Shown: positions 7,818-16,968, counted from the first letter of the stretch. The stretch is DNA of 64,000 nt from Pseudoduganella flava (GCF_007830495.1 NZ_VLKW01000016.1:1-64000), one strand, 5' to 3'. A program made the numbers and translations. The notes: a model not told the origin generated them from the letters alone.

Positions 7818-8963
7818 ATGAAAAAACTCCTCGCGGCACTGGCATCCAGTGTCCTGATTCTCTCTTCCGTCTCCGCCCAGACCCTGCCCGCACCGACGAT
7901 CGCCGCCAAGTCCTGGCTGCTGCTGGATGCGACCAGCGGCCAGCTGATCGCCGCCCAGGACCCGAACATGCGCGTCGAGCCGGCCTCGCTGACCAAGATC
8001 ATGACGGCGTACCTGACGTTCGAGGCGCTGCGCGACAAGAAGCTGGACATCAACCAGAAGGTCAACGTCTCCGTGAAGGCATGGAAGGTCGACACCTCCA
8101 GCTCGAAGATGTTCATCGACCCGGCGGTGCCCGTGTCGATCAACGACCTGCTGTATGGCCTGATGGTCCAGTCGGGCAACGACGCGGCCGTCGCGCTGGC
8201 CGAAGCCGTGGCCGGCGACGAAGCGACGTTCGTCACGCTGATGAACCGCGAGGCCCAGCGCCTCGGCATGACCAACACGCGCTTTGCCAACTCGCACGGC
8301 TTGCCGCACCCGGAGAACTACACGACGGCCCGCGACCTGTCGATCCTGGCCAAGCACGTGATCCAGGAATTCCCGCAGTACTACAAGATCGACTCCGTCA
8401 AGAGCTTCACGTACAACAAGATCACGCAGCAGAACCGCAACCGCCTGCTGTGGCTCGACCCGACCGTGGACGGCATGAAGACGGGCCACACCGAGTCCGC
8501 CGGCTACTGCATGGTGGCGTCGGCCAAGCGCCCGAACGGCAACCTGGAACGCCGCCTGATCTCCGTGGTGATGGGCACGAACTCGGACGCGACCCGTACG
8601 GCCGAAAGCCAGAAGCTGCTGAACTGGGGCTTCCAGAACTTCGACACGGTGAAGCTGTATTCGAAGGGCCAGGCCGTCGATACGCCGCAGATCTGGAAGG
8701 GTTCGAGCAACACGATCAAGATCGGCTTCCGCCAGGACGTGCTGGTGACGGTGCCGAAAGGCGTCGCCGCGAAGATGAAGCCGGTGCTGGAGCGGAAGGA
8801 CCCGCTGGTGGCCCCCGTGGCCGAAGGCGCCAACGTCGGCAAGCTGAAGATGATGGTCGACGGCAAACCGCTGCTGGAGCTGCCGGTGGTGGCACTGCAG
8901 ACGGTGGACCAGGCCTCGATCTTCGGCCGCGCCTGGGACTCGATCCGGCTCTGGCTGAAATAA
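7818..8963 (+). CDS. D-alanyl-D-alanine carboxypeptidase (class A PBP5/6 type)
   Basis: This 381-residue penicillin-binding protein trims the terminal D-Ala from peptidoglycan stem peptides. It has a signal peptide ending near VSAQT. The three active-site motifs are SLTKIM (SxxK), SGNDAAVALAEAVAG (SGN) and DGMKTGHTE (KTG). A C-terminal beta-rich PBP5 domain and an amphipathic anchor helix (DSIRLWLK) follow, as in DacA/DacC. The start is the ATG at 7818, the first that gives a signal peptide. A strong terminator follows. Which of dacA or dacC it corresponds to cannot be settled here. Confidence 0.93.
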   Translation: MKKLLAALASSVLILSSVSAQTLPAPTIAAKSWLLLDATSGQLIAAQDPNMRVEPASLTKIMTAYLTFEALRDKKLDINQKVNVSVKAWKVDTSSSKMFIDPAVPVSINDLLYGLMVQSGNDAAVALAEAVAGDEATFVTLMNREAQRLGMTNTRFANSHGLPHPENYTTARDLSILAKHVIQEFPQYYKIDSVKSFTYNKITQQNRNRLLWLDPTVDGMKTGHTESAGYCMVASAKRPNGNLERRLISVVMGTNSDATRTAESQKLLNWGFQNFDTVKLYSKGQAVDTPQIWKGSSNTIKIGFRQDVLVTVPKGVAAKMKPVLERKDPLVAPVAEGANVGKLKMMVDGKPLLELPVVALQTVDQASIFGRAWDSIRLWLK

Positions 8964-8980
8964 ACCGCCGCAACACAGCA

Positions 8981-9003
8981 AGCCCGCCATGCGCGGGCTT
9001 TTT
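8981..9003 (+). terminator. Rho-independent terminator after the carboxypeptidase gene
   Basis: A 7-bp GC stem (AGCCCGC / GCGGGCT) with a 5-base loop is followed directly by a T-run, just after the stop codon. Confidence 0.85.
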
Positions 9004-9069
9004 CTTATGCGCTGCGCCGCCGGCGCCCGCTCTATAATTTCCTGCTCCTCCACTATCGATATCGCTGCC

Positions 9070-9984
9070 ATGACGAAGATGCCCTCCCCCTGCCCTGTCG
9101 TTCGCACCTCCGATGACGGCCTCGCGCTGTCGCGTATCGTCGCCGGCATGTGGCGCATGGGCGAGTGGGGGATGACGCCGCAGCAGCGCCTGGCGCTGAT
9201 CGAGCAGTGCATGGAACTGGGCGTCACGAGTTTCGACCACGCGGACATCTATGGCAACTACGGCGTCGAGGCGCTGTTCGGCGAAGCGCTGGCCTTGCGC
9301 CCGACGCTGCGCGAACGGATGCAGATCGTTGGCAAGTGCGGCATCCAGCTCGTCTCGCCGGCCCGGCCCGCGCACACGATCAAGCAGTACGACACGTCGG
9401 CGGAGCATATCCTGGCGTCCGTCGACAACTCGCTGAAGGCGCTGCGTACGGATTACCTGGACCTGCTGCTGATCCACCGCCCCGATCCGCTGATGGACTT
9501 CGACGAGATCGCGGAAACGTTCGAAGGCCTGCGCGCGGCGGGCAAGGTGAAGCACTTCGGTGTGTCGAACTTCTCGCGCCACCAGTTCGAAAGCCTGCAC
9601 CGGCGCATCGCGCTGGCAACGAACCAGGTGGAGTTCTCGCCTCTGCATCTCGCTCCGCTGTACGACGAAACCTTCGATGGCTTGCAGGACCGGCGCGTGG
9701 CGCCGATGATCTGGTCGCCGCTGGGCGGCGGCCGGCTGTTCCGTGACGATGCGGCAAGCGCGCCGCTGCGCGCGGCGATCGAACAGGTGGCTGCCGAGAC
9801 GGGGCGCCCGTTCGCGAGCGTGGTGTTCGCATGGATCATGCGGCTGCCGTGCGCGCCGATCCCGCTGACGGGCAGCGGCCGCATCGAGGCGATCGCCGAG
9901 GCGGTGCAAGGCGCCCAGTTTGCGCTGACGCGTACGCAGTGGTTCGGCATCCTGCGCGCGGCGCAGGGCCACGAGGTGCCGTGA
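9070..9984 (+). CDS. aldo/keto reductase (YdhF-like)
   Basis: A 304-residue TIM-barrel NAD(P)H-dependent oxidoreductase. The catalytic tetrad is visible: Asp and Tyr in FDHADIYGNYGVEALFGEAL, Lys in VGKCGIQ, His in LLIHRPDPLMDF. Cofactor residues follow in TGSGRIEAI near the C-terminus. The overall pattern resembles E. coli YdhF rather than the xylose reductase group. The start is the ATG at 9070; the frame is open earlier but that part overlaps the preceding terminator. A TATAAT at 9033-9038 could be its -10 box. The substrate is unknown. Confidence 0.87.
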   Translation: MTKMPSPCPVVRTSDDGLALSRIVAGMWRMGEWGMTPQQRLALIEQCMELGVTSFDHADIYGNYGVEALFGEALALRPTLRERMQIVGKCGIQLVSPARPAHTIKQYDTSAEHILASVDNSLKALRTDYLDLLLIHRPDPLMDFDEIAETFEGLRAAGKVKHFGVSNFSRHQFESLHRRIALATNQVEFSPLHLAPLYDETFDGLQDRRVAPMIWSPLGGGRLFRDDAASAPLRAAIEQVAAETGRPFASVVFAWIMRLPCAPIPLTGSGRIEAIAEAVQGAQFALTRTQWFGILRAAQGHEVP

Positions 9985-10004
9985 CGGCGCGTGAGTGATG
10001 CCCG

Positions 10005-10787
10005 TCAGTCGTCGGTATAGACCTGCGGCGGCGCGATGCCCTTCCAGCCCGCCTTCCATGCCAGGTTGAGCGCCAGCGTGCCGGCGATGTACAGCACGAA
10101 GAACAGCACGAAGTAATAGAAGCGCAGCCACGCGAGCAGGCCGACGTTCACAAGCAGCACCACGAGCGCCGCCATGCTTTTCTTCTGCTTCGAGCTGGGA
10201 AAGCGGATCGTCGACACCATCAGGCTGCCGACGACGAACAGCAGCAGCACGACGAGCCAGCCCTGCAGGCTCGTTTCCGGCGGATCGGGCCAGGCGACGA
10301 CGACGGCGGCGACGCACGCGGCACCCGCCGTGATCGGCATGCCGACGAAGTACTTCGGATCGGTGCGCCCCACGTTGACGTTGAAGCGCGCGAGCCGCAG
10401 CGCGCCGCATGCCACGAATACGAACGCTGCGAGGCCGCCGGCGCGCAGCAGCGTCGGATCGGCGGGCCCCATCTGCACGAAGCCGTAGCAGTACAGCAGC
10501 ATGGCCGGTGCGCAGCCGAAGTTCATCACGTCGGCGATCGAATCGAGCTGTACGCCGAATTCGGAACTGGTGCCAGTGGCGCGTGCGACGAAGCCGTCCA
10601 GCGCATCGAAGATGCCGGCCAGGACCAGCAGGAAGGCCGCCAGCCGGTAATCCTGCGGAAAACCGACGTGGGCGTTGTCCACGGAGATCACGATGCTGCC
10701 GAAACCGCACGCGATCGACAGCAGCGTGACGGAGCTGGGCAAGGCGAATTTGGCGCGCTGCATGCGCCGGGTGCGCGGTGTATTCAA
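10005..10787 (-). CDS. pssA: CDP-diacylglycerol--serine O-phosphatidyltransferase
   Basis: This 260-residue membrane protein carries the complete CDP-alcohol phosphatidyltransferase motif DGx2ARx8Gx3Dx3D (DGFVAR...G...D...D near residues 64-86). The arrangement matches the type II (Bacillus-like) PssA that makes phosphatidylserine from CDP-diacylglycerol and serine, the first step towards phosphatidylethanolamine. About seven hydrophobic segments follow. It stands alone, convergent with the aldo/keto reductase gene and divergent from the CAP lipoprotein gene. Confidence 0.88.
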   Translation of the reverse strand: MNTPRTRRMQRAKFALPSSVTLLSIACGFGSIVISVDNAHVGFPQDYRLAAFLLVLAGIFDALDGFVARATGTSSEFGVQLDSIADVMNFGCAPAMLLYCYGFVQMGPADPTLLRAGGLAAFVFVACGALRLARFNVNVGRTDPKYFVGMPITAGAACVAAVVVAWPDPPETSLQGWLVVLLLFVVGSLMVSTIRFPSSKQKKSMAALVVLLVNVGLLAWLRFYYFVLFFVLYIAGTLALNLAWKAGWKGIAPPQVYTDD

Positions 10788-10943
10788 GGATGCTCGCCAG
10801 GTGTTGGGGTGAGTCTTATTGTACCGCCGCCGCTGCGTGAACGAACAATGTTAACGGAACGGCAACGAGATCCCCGCACGGCGGAATTTGGCATAGAATC
10901 GGCCAAGGCCGGGCTGGACCGGCGATCGATGGGAGCTGTGACG

Positions 10944-11906
10944 ATGCGCTCGAAGCTTGGCATGAACCTGCGATGGGAACAGATACTGGCGGCGCTGCTG
11001 GCCGCAGCGGCATTGTCGGCCTGCGGTGGTGGCGGTGGCGAGGCGGCCAACACAGGCATCACGCCCGTCACGCCCACGTCGCCCACCCCGGTGCCGGGAT
11101 CGCCGACCGCCACCGGCGACACGGCCGCGGATGGATTCGCGTGGTTCAACTACCGGCGCAACCAGGTCGGCTTGTCCTCGCTCACGCGCAACGCGCAGAT
11201 CGATACCGCGGCCGCCGGCCACTCGAACTACCTCCGCCTGAACAACACGGTATCGCACGACCAGGCCAGCGGCAACCCGGGATTCACCGGCACGACGCTG
11301 GCGAACCGCTTTGCCGCCGCCGGCTACAACCTGGTGCAGCCGTACGCCTACGGCGAGGTGATCTCGGCCGCGGGCGACCGCTCCGGCTTCTTCCATGCCG
11401 AAGAGCTGATCGCGGCCATCTACCACCGCTTCGTCATCTTCGAGCCGGTATTCCGCGAGATGGGTGTGGGCGCGTCGACGGGCAACAACAACTACACCTA
11501 CTTCACCACCGACTTCGCCACCAGGAGCGGTTACGGCGCCGGGCTGGGGCGCGGTAACGTCGTCGTCTATCCCGCCAACAATCAGACAGCCGTACCGGTG
11601 AACTTCATGAGTGACAGCGAGTCGCCCGACCCGGTGCCGAACCTGAACGAAGTGGGATACCCGATCAGCGTGCATGCCGACATCTCGGCGACGGTGACGG
11701 TGACGAGCTTCACGGTTCGGCCGCGCGGCGGCGCCAACCTGCCGGTGCGCCTGCTGGCGCGCGCCGTCGATCCCGAAACGCCACAATCGGCGGCGGCGAT
11801 CGTGCCACTGACGAAGCTCGCCGCCGGGACCACGTATGATGTGAGTTTCAGCGGCACCGCGGACAGCGTTGCCGTTACCCGCAACTGGTCTTTTACGACG
11901 AAATAG
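10944..11906 (+). CDS. CAP-domain lipoprotein
   Basis: This 320-residue protein has a lipoprotein signal peptide (AAALSAC, Cys followed by a run of Gly). A CAP/SCP domain spans about residues 60-215 (FAWFNYRRNQVGLSSLTRNAQIDTAAAGHSNYLRLN, with the cavity His in VSHDQ and the Glu in AYGEVI). A C-terminal Ig-like/Big_5-type domain ends in YDVSFSGTADSVAVTRNWSFTT. Bacterial CAP proteins have varied, mostly unknown roles. The ATG at 10944 is chosen because GGGAG sits 8 bases upstream; an in-frame ATG at 10929 is an alternative. It directly precedes the Hpt gene. Confidence 0.83.
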   Translation: MRSKLGMNLRWEQILAALLAAAALSACGGGGGEAANTGITPVTPTSPTPVPGSPTATGDTAADGFAWFNYRRNQVGLSSLTRNAQIDTAAAGHSNYLRLNNTVSHDQASGNPGFTGTTLANRFAAAGYNLVQPYAYGEVISAAGDRSGFFHAEELIAAIYHRFVIFEPVFREMGVGASTGNNNYTYFTTDFATRSGYGAGLGRGNVVVYPANNQTAVPVNFMSDSESPDPVPNLNEVGYPISVHADISATVTVTSFTVRPRGGANLPVRLLARAVDPETPQSAAAIVPLTKLAAGTTYDVSFSGTADSVAVTRNWSFTTK

Positions 11907-12494
11907 ATGATGGATTCAACACAGGCCGTGCTCGACATCGAGCAGGGCATCGCGCGGCTGATGGGCAACAGCCGCATTTACTTCAATGCGCTCAAGCGCT
12001 TCGGCATCCAGATCGCGGCAGCGCACGGCATCGCCGAGCAACTGGCCGCCGGCGACCACGCCGGTGCCCAGCGCACGATCCACACGCTGAAAGGGACGGC
12101 GGGGCTGCTGGGCGCCGGTGAAGTGCAGGCGCTGGCGATCAAGGTGGAAGCGGCGCTGACGGGCGGCGACACGGCGCCGGCATTACTGGACGAACTGGCG
12201 GCGGCGCTGGACCGCGTGCAGGCGCGGATCGACACGGCCGTCGCGGAATCGGCACCGCCGCCGCAACAGCGGGAGGCGATGACGCCGCCGGAGGACATCA
12301 ACGAGCTGCTCGACCGGCTGGCAGCGCTGTTCGATGAAGGCAACGGCGCGGCGATCGATCTGCTGGAACAATGGGAATCGGTGCTGGAAGAAGCAGTAGG
12401 CCAGGCGGCCTGGCAGGCCGTCGCGCGTGCCGCCTACGATTATGACTTCGAAAGCGCACTGGCGGCGCTGGAAAGCGCGCGCCGCCCGGACTGA
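11907..12494 (+). CDS. Hpt (histidine phosphotransfer) domain protein
   Basis: This 195-residue protein has an Hpt domain at about residues 10-105. The phosphoacceptor His is in RTIHTLKGTAGLLGA, matching the HxxKG consensus. The C-terminal part (about 120-195) is a helical region similar to the end of response regulator/Hpt modules that I cannot name. It would shuttle phosphate between a hybrid kinase receiver and a response regulator; a plausible but unproven donor is the hybrid kinase at 45379-48888. It starts at the base after the CAP stop codon. Confidence 0.82.
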   Translation: MMDSTQAVLDIEQGIARLMGNSRIYFNALKRFGIQIAAAHGIAEQLAAGDHAGAQRTIHTLKGTAGLLGAGEVQALAIKVEAALTGGDTAPALLDELAAALDRVQARIDTAVAESAPPPQQREAMTPPEDINELLDRLAALFDEGNGAAIDLLEQWESVLEEAVGQAAWQAVARAAYDYDFESALAALESARRPD

Positions 12495-12498
12495 AGCA

Positions 12499-12699
12499 TC
12501 AGCGGGTGTATTCGGCTTCTTCGTCGAACGAATCGGCGCATTCCTTGCCGCAGAAGCGCCGCACGCTGTCCAATGGTTTCTCGCAGTACCAGCACGAGCC
12601 CTTTGGGGGCAATGCCTGGCGCGGCCGCGTGGCCGCCGCGATCGGCGCCATCAGCGCGCTTGCACCATCGGCCGGCACCTGCTCTTGGGTCGGTTCCAT
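12499..12699 (-). CDS. small zinc-ribbon protein
   Basis: This 66-residue protein has Cys residues in CWYCEKPLDSVRRFCGKEC, a four-Cys arrangement that should hold one zinc ion. The rest is low-complexity Ala/Pro-rich. The ATG at 12699 is preferred over an upstream in-frame start because AAGGGGAAG lies just before it. It is convergent with the Hpt gene. The function is unknown. Confidence 0.72.
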   Translation of the reverse strand: MEPTQEQVPADGASALMAPIAAATRPRQALPPKGSCWYCEKPLDSVRRFCGKECADSFDEEAEYTR

Positions 12700-12981
12700 G
12701 ATCTTCCCCTTTTCAGACAGCACGTCAACTGCCAGCAAGATTACGTCAGTGGAAGGCTTGCCGCATGAGCCGCGTCAAGACCGCTGAGCGCCCCCGCTCG
12801 AGTTGCTCTGATCAATCATAGCAGGATTAAATCAGGTCAACAGGCGAGGTTTCGTGCGCCACCGCACGCCCGGGGCGTTTCGCGGCGGGACCGCCACGCG
12901 CCTTCATAGGGAGGAAAAATTTTTCAATGGAAAGATACCGGGCGATAGTCGTAAATCCGCTACCGCCATGCGGGAGGGCGC
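12700..12981. other. intergenic region between the zinc-ribbon gene and mnmE
   Basis: About 280 bases, the 5' side of the zinc-ribbon gene and the 3' side of mnmE. It has an AT-rich stretch around 12815-12835 and GGGAGGAAAAATTTTTC near 12909. I see no convincing gene or RNA. It probably holds the promoter of the zinc-ribbon gene. Confidence 0.4.
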
Positions 12982-14361
12982 CTACTTCCCGATACAGAAC
13001 CGGCTGAAGATCACCCCGAGCAGATCGTCCGACGAGAACGCCCCCGTGATCGTCGACAGCTGCACCTGCGCCAGGCGCAACTCCTCGGCAAACAGGTCCA
13101 GCGACTGGTCCGTCTGCGCCGCGTGTTCGCCGGCCCGTTCCAGGTGGCGGGCGGCCGACTTCAGTGCGATCAGGTGCCGCTCGCGCGCCAGGTACAGCGA
13201 TTCGCCCGTCTGCTGCCAGCCGGCGATGCGCAGCAGCTCGCGGCGCAGCAGATCGATGCCCGAGTGGTCGTGCGCGGACAGGTAGATGTGGGTCGCATCC
13301 TCGCTCGCGTCGAGCGACGGCTTGTGGCCGGACAGGTCGATCTTGTTCCAGATCCGCAGCACCGGCACGCCGGCAGGGAAGCCGGCGATGATCGCCTCGT
13401 CGGCGCGGGTCGGGCCGTGGTTCGCGTCAAGCATGTGCAGGATCACGTCCGCCTTGCCCACTTCGCCCCAGGTGCGCTCGATGCCGATGCGCTCGACGAC
13501 GTCCACCGCTTCGTCATGGCCACGGATGCCGGCGGTGTCGATGATGTTCAGCGGGATGCCTTCGATCTGGATCGTCTCGGTGACCTTGTCGCGCGTGGTG
13601 CCGGCGATCGGCGTGACGATCGCCACGTCCGCGCCGGCCAGCGCGTTCAGCAACGACGACTTGCCGACGTTAGGCTGGCCCACCAGCACGACGTTCAGGC
13701 CTTCGCGCAGCAGCGCGCCCTGCGACGCCTGGCGGAACACCTGGTCCAGCGCCTCGACGATGCCGCGCAGCTGGCCGCGCGCGTCGGACTTTTCCAGGAA
13801 GTCGATCTCCTCCTCGGGGAAGTCGAGCGTGGCTTCGACCAGCATGCGCAGGTGCGTCACGCGGTCCACCAGCGCGTGGATCGCCTGCGAGAACGCGCCG
13901 GACAGCGATTGCGAGGCCGACTTAGCCGCCGCTTCCGTCGACGCGTCGATCAAATCCGCCACCGCCTCGGCCTGGGCAAGGTCGAGCTTGTCGTTCATGT
14001 AGGCGCGGCGTGTGAATTCGCCCGGCTCGGCCAGGCGCAGGTGGCACGCCTGTCCTGCCTCCAGCACCCGCTGCAGCAGCATCTGCAGCACGACGGGGCC
14101 GCCATGGCCCTGCAGCTCCAGCACGTCCTCGCCCGTGTACGAGTGCGGGCCTTTGAAGTACAGCGCGAGGCCCTGGTCGATCAGCGTGCCGTCGGCCTGG
14201 GTGAACGGGATATACGTCGCGTGGCGCGGCTTCAGGTCGACGCCGGGAAACAGCGCCTGCGCCAGCGCCTGCAGGTTCTTGCCGGAAGCGCGCACGACGC
14301 CGATACCGCCGCGGCCCGGTGCGGTGGCGATCGCGGCGATGGGGGAAGTGTCCAGATTCAT
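12982..14361 (-). CDS. mnmE: tRNA uridine-5-carboxymethylaminomethyl(34) synthesis GTPase
   Basis: The 459-residue MnmE/TrmE modifies the wobble uridine of certain tRNAs together with MnmG. The N-terminal folate-binding domain starts TIAAIATAPGRGGIGVVR-like. The G domain shows GQPNVGKSS (P-loop), GTTRD, DTAG and NKID, and the C-terminus ends in the essential CIGK motif. The start at 14361 (MNLDTSPIAAI) has GGGGAGG-like ribosome sequence upstream. It follows yidC in the same direction, as is usual near the origin, but a terminator separates them. Confidence 0.97.
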   Translation of the reverse strand: MNLDTSPIAAIATAPGRGGIGVVRASGKNLQALAQALFPGVDLKPRHATYIPFTQADGTLIDQGLALYFKGPHSYTGEDVLELQGHGGPVVLQMLLQRVLEAGQACHLRLAEPGEFTRRAYMNDKLDLAQAEAVADLIDASTEAAAKSASQSLSGAFSQAIHALVDRVTHLRMLVEATLDFPEEEIDFLEKSDARGQLRGIVEALDQVFRQASQGALLREGLNVVLVGQPNVGKSSLLNALAGADVAIVTPIAGTTRDKVTETIQIEGIPLNIIDTAGIRGHDEAVDVVERIGIERTWGEVGKADVILHMLDANHGPTRADEAIIAGFPAGVPVLRIWNKIDLSGHKPSLDASEDATHIYLSAHDHSGIDLLRRELLRIAGWQQTGESLYLARERHLIALKSAARHLERAGEHAAQTDQSLDLFAEELRLAQVQLSTITGAFSSDDLLGVIFSRFCIGK

Positions 14362-14382
14362 GGGGAGGATTTTAAAGGAACG

Positions 14383-14410
14383 AAAAAAGAACCCGTGTTG
14401 CACACGGGTT
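14383..14410 (-). terminator. Rho-independent terminator after yidC
   Basis: The stem AACCCGTGT (14390-14398) pairs with ACACGGGTT (14402-14410) around a 3-base loop. On the minus strand it is followed by CTTTTTT (14383-14389). It therefore ends transcription from yidC just before mnmE. Confidence 0.85.
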
Positions 14411-14418
14411 TTGCTGCT

Positions 14419-14468
14419 GAGCTTGTGTCCCCTGGTGCCTGGCACCAGGGGACACGGGCTCTGCCGTT
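14419..14468. repeat. palindromic REP-like repeat, copy 1
   Basis: This has perfect 15-bp arms (14425-14439 and 14441-14455) around one central base, flanked by GAGCTTGTGTCC on one side and GGACACGGGCTCTGCCGT on the other. Both flanks recur at 49601-49653. Read in reverse it starts with CCAACGGCAGA, the head also seen in the copies at 18832 and 40055. It sits between the yidC stop and the yidC terminator. Confidence 0.75.
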
Positions 14469-14473
14469 GGCGC

Positions 14474-16144
14474 TTACTTCGCTTCCGCCGGCGCCAGCTT
14501 CTTCGTGATCACCCACTGCTGGGCGATCGAGAACAGGTTGTTGACGACCCAGTACAGCACGAGGCCGGACGGGAAGAACAGGAACATCACCGAGAACGCC
14601 AGCGGCATGAACAGCATCATCTTCGCCTGCGCAGGGTCGGCCGGCTGCGGATTCAGCTTCATCGTCACGTACATCGAGATCGCGTACAGCACCGGCAGCA
14701 CGAAGAACGGGTCCGGTTTCGTCAGGTCGTGGATCCACAGGGCCCACGGCGCGCCGCGCATCTCGACCGATGCGTTCAGCACCCAGTACAGCGAGATGAA
14801 CACCGGCATCTGCACGAGGATCGGCAGGCAGCCGCCCAGCGGGTTGATCTTCTCGGTCTTATACAGCTCCATCATCGCCTGGTTCATCTTCTGCGGGTCG
14901 CCTTTGTAGCGCTCGCGGATCGCCGTCATCTTCGGCGTGACGACCTTCATCTTCGCCATGCTGCGGTAGCTCGCGGCGGACAGCGGGAAGAACAGCAGCT
15001 TGATCAGGATCGTGAAGGCGATGATCGTCCAGCCCCAGTTACCCAGCGCGCCGTGGATCTTCTCCATCACCCAGTACATCGGCTTGGCGACGATCGTCAG
15101 CATGCCGTAGTCCTTGACCAGCTCCAGGCCCGGCGTCACCTTCTCCAGCGCCGCCTCTTCCTGCGGGCCGGAATACAGCTTCGCCGTGTTCGACACGGTG
15201 GCGCCCGGCGCCAGCGCGCCCAGCGGCTGCACGACGCCGATCGCGTACGTGTTCGTATCCACCTTGCGCGTGAAGATGTCGTGCATCAGCTTCGTCTGCG
15301 GCACCAGGGCCGACACGAAGAAGTGCTGCGAGATCGCAACCCAGCCGTTGTCGGCCTTGGTCGGGTGGTCCGGCTTGAAGTTCGGGTTCTCGCGCTTGGC
15401 CGCGTCTTCCTTCTCGACCTTCTCGAAGGTCAGCTTCTTGTAGTGGTCCGCTTCCGTGTACAGCGTCGGGCCCGTGAAGCTCGAGTTGAACCACGACGAG
15501 CCTTCCGGTTTGTTGCCGTCGTGGACCAGCTGCAGGTACAGCTCCGGGTTGACCGGTGCCGTGCCGACGTTCGTCACGTCGTGGCGCACGTCGATCACGT
15601 AGTCGCCGCGCTTGAACGTGTACGTCTTCGTCAGGCGCACGCCACCCTGCTCCGCATCCATCACGAGCTGGATCTGGTTGTTGCCGTCCAGCGCGCGCGG
15701 GCCCGGGCGTACCGTGAAGCCGCTGTTATGGTTCGGCAGGTTCGCCGCGCCCACGAGGCCCGACTGCGCCAGGTAGACGCGGTTGCCACCTTGCTGGAAC
15801 AGCAGCTGGTTCTTCGTCGGGTCGATGCCGTCCTTGAACTTGAGCAGCTCGAGGCGCTTGATCTGGCCGCCCAGCGTGTCGATGTCGACCTTGAACACGT
15901 CGGTCGTGATCGTCACGGTCTGGCTCTGGAACGGTGCCGCGTTACCCGGCACCGCGGCCGCGCCGGCGGTCGTGCCGACAGCGGACGGCGTGCCGGCGGG
16001 TGCCTTGGCCGGAGCCTGTGCCGTCTTGGCCGGCGTGGGCGCGAACATGGACGGCCGGCCGGTGGAGATCATCCACTCGTTCCACAGGGCGACGAGCGAA
16101 ACGGCGAAGACGATCCACAGGATGGTGCGTTTATTGATATCCAT
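14474..16144 (-). CDS. yidC: membrane protein insertase YidC
   Basis: The 556-residue YidC inserts and folds inner-membrane proteins. It has the N-terminal segment MDINKRTILWIVFAVSLVALW, a Pro/Ala linker, the large periplasmic beta domain (about 80-340) and the conserved C-terminal insertase core. The core includes the FPLSAASYRSMAKMK stretch with its functional Arg, the LGGCLPILVQMPVFISLYWVL segment and FLFFPSGLVLYWVVNN. The length is normal for Proteobacteria. The gene order with rnpA and yidD is conserved. Confidence 0.97.
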   Translation of the reverse strand: MDINKRTILWIVFAVSLVALWNEWMISTGRPSMFAPTPAKTAQAPAKAPAGTPSAVGTTAGAAAVPGNAAPFQSQTVTITTDVFKVDIDTLGGQIKRLELLKFKDGIDPTKNQLLFQQGGNRVYLAQSGLVGAANLPNHNSGFTVRPGPRALDGNNQIQLVMDAEQGGVRLTKTYTFKRGDYVIDVRHDVTNVGTAPVNPELYLQLVHDGNKPEGSSWFNSSFTGPTLYTEADHYKKLTFEKVEKEDAAKRENPNFKPDHPTKADNGWVAISQHFFVSALVPQTKLMHDIFTRKVDTNTYAIGVVQPLGALAPGATVSNTAKLYSGPQEEAALEKVTPGLELVKDYGMLTIVAKPMYWVMEKIHGALGNWGWTIIAFTILIKLLFFPLSAASYRSMAKMKVVTPKMTAIRERYKGDPQKMNQAMMELYKTEKINPLGGCLPILVQMPVFISLYWVLNASVEMRGAPWALWIHDLTKPDPFFVLPVLYAISMYVTMKLNPQPADPAQAKMMLFMPLAFSVMFLFFPSGLVLYWVVNNLFSIAQQWVITKKLAPAEAK

Positions 16145-16153
16145 TGGGTCAAG

Positions 16154-16414
16154 TCAGGAATGGTTGCAACCGCAAGCGGTCGTGGGGGAATGCTTTGGCG
16201 GTACGGGATCGAACCCGCCCGCGTTCCAGGGATGGCAGCGGCACACGCGGCGCGCGGCCAGCCAGCTGCCTTTCGCGGCACCATGCACGCGCAGCGCCTC
16301 GAGCGCGTAATTCGAGCAACTGGGGTAGAAACGGCAGCTGGGCGGCATCAGCGGGCTGAGGGCGACCTGGTAGGCGCGCACCAGCAACCGCAGCGGCAAC
16401 GTGAACAGCTTCAT
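16154..16414 (-). CDS. yidD: membrane protein insertion efficiency factor YidD
   Basis: This 86-residue protein has the family motifs CRFYPSCSNYALEAL and RCHPWNAGGFDPVP. YidD is a small membrane-associated protein that aids YidC-dependent insertion. Its ATG overlaps the rnpA stop by four bases (ATGA), as in most bacteria. The frame extends further upstream inside rnpA, but the MKLFTLPLRLLVRAYQ start is the family one. Confidence 0.95.
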   Translation of the reverse strand: MKLFTLPLRLLVRAYQVALSPLMPPSCRFYPSCSNYALEALRVHGAAKGSWLAARRVCRCHPWNAGGFDPVPPKHSPTTACGCNHS

Positions 16415-16812
16415 TGCCGTGCCTTCGTCTGCGAAGCGAACAGGCGCGCCAGTTCGATGCGCAGCGCCGCTTTCAACGGCGTGCTGGTGGCCGGGTTGGC
16501 CTTCGTATTGACCGGCTTCGCGAGCCGCACGACGCAATCGATCGGCGGCAGGCCGGTCGTGCGGAACAGTTCGCGCGTCAGGCGCTTGATGGTGTTGCGC
16601 GTGACGGCGCGCGGTGCGAAGCGTTTGGCAACGACAACGCCCAGCCGCGCATGGGGCAGCTGATTCTGGCGGGTGTAGAGCACGAAGTGCGCGCTTTTCT
16701 GAGCTGGGCGCAAACGAAAAACGGATGAAAATTCATCCGTTTTAACGATGCGCCGAGCGCGCGCGAAGTCGTGTGAACCTTCGCCTGTCGAGCCGTTGGA
16801 ACCGATGTCCAC
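16411..16812 (-). CDS. rnpA: ribonuclease P protein component
   Basis: This 133-residue basic protein binds the RNase P RNA and helps 5' processing of tRNA precursors. It has the conserved FARARRIVKTDEFSSVF start, central RLGVVVAKRFAPRAVTRNTIKRLTREL (the RNR-box region) and a basic C-terminus. The start appears to be GTG at 16812; no ATG is available upstream of the conserved part. The upstream neighbour rpmH is in the same direction, giving the standard rpmH-rnpA-yidD-yidC order. Confidence 0.95.
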   Translation of the reverse strand: MDIGSNGSTGEGSHDFARARRIVKTDEFSSVFRLRPAQKSAHFVLYTRQNQLPHARLGVVVAKRFAPRAVTRNTIKRLTRELFRTTGLPPIDCVVRLAKPVNTKANPATSTPLKAALRIELARLFASQTKARQ

Positions 16813-16833
16813 GCTCAGCGAACAAGCTTTGGC

Positions 16834-16968
16834 TTATACAGCCAGACGCTTGCGGCCCTTGGCGCGGCGTGCGTTCAGAACCTGACGGCCACCACGGGTA
16901 GCCATACGTGCACGGAAGCCGTGGGTGCGCTTGCGACGCACGACGGAAGGTTGGTAAGTACGTTTCAT
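16834..16968 (-). CDS. rpmH: 50S ribosomal protein L34
   Basis: A 44-residue, very basic protein with the universally conserved L34 sequence, beginning MKRTYQPSVVRRKRTHGF and ending GRKRLAV, preceded by GAGACC-like ribosome sequence. It is the first gene of the rpmH-rnpA-yidD-yidC group and is transcribed away from dnaA. Confidence 0.98.
   Translation of the reverse strand: MKRTYQPSVVRRKRTHGFRARMATRGGRQVLNARRAKGRKRLAV

Noticed and set aside
12841..12980. Possible small gene between the zinc-ribbon gene and mnmE
   Set aside because: The open frames there are short, lack a good ribosome site and overlap the mnmE 3' end in shadow frames.
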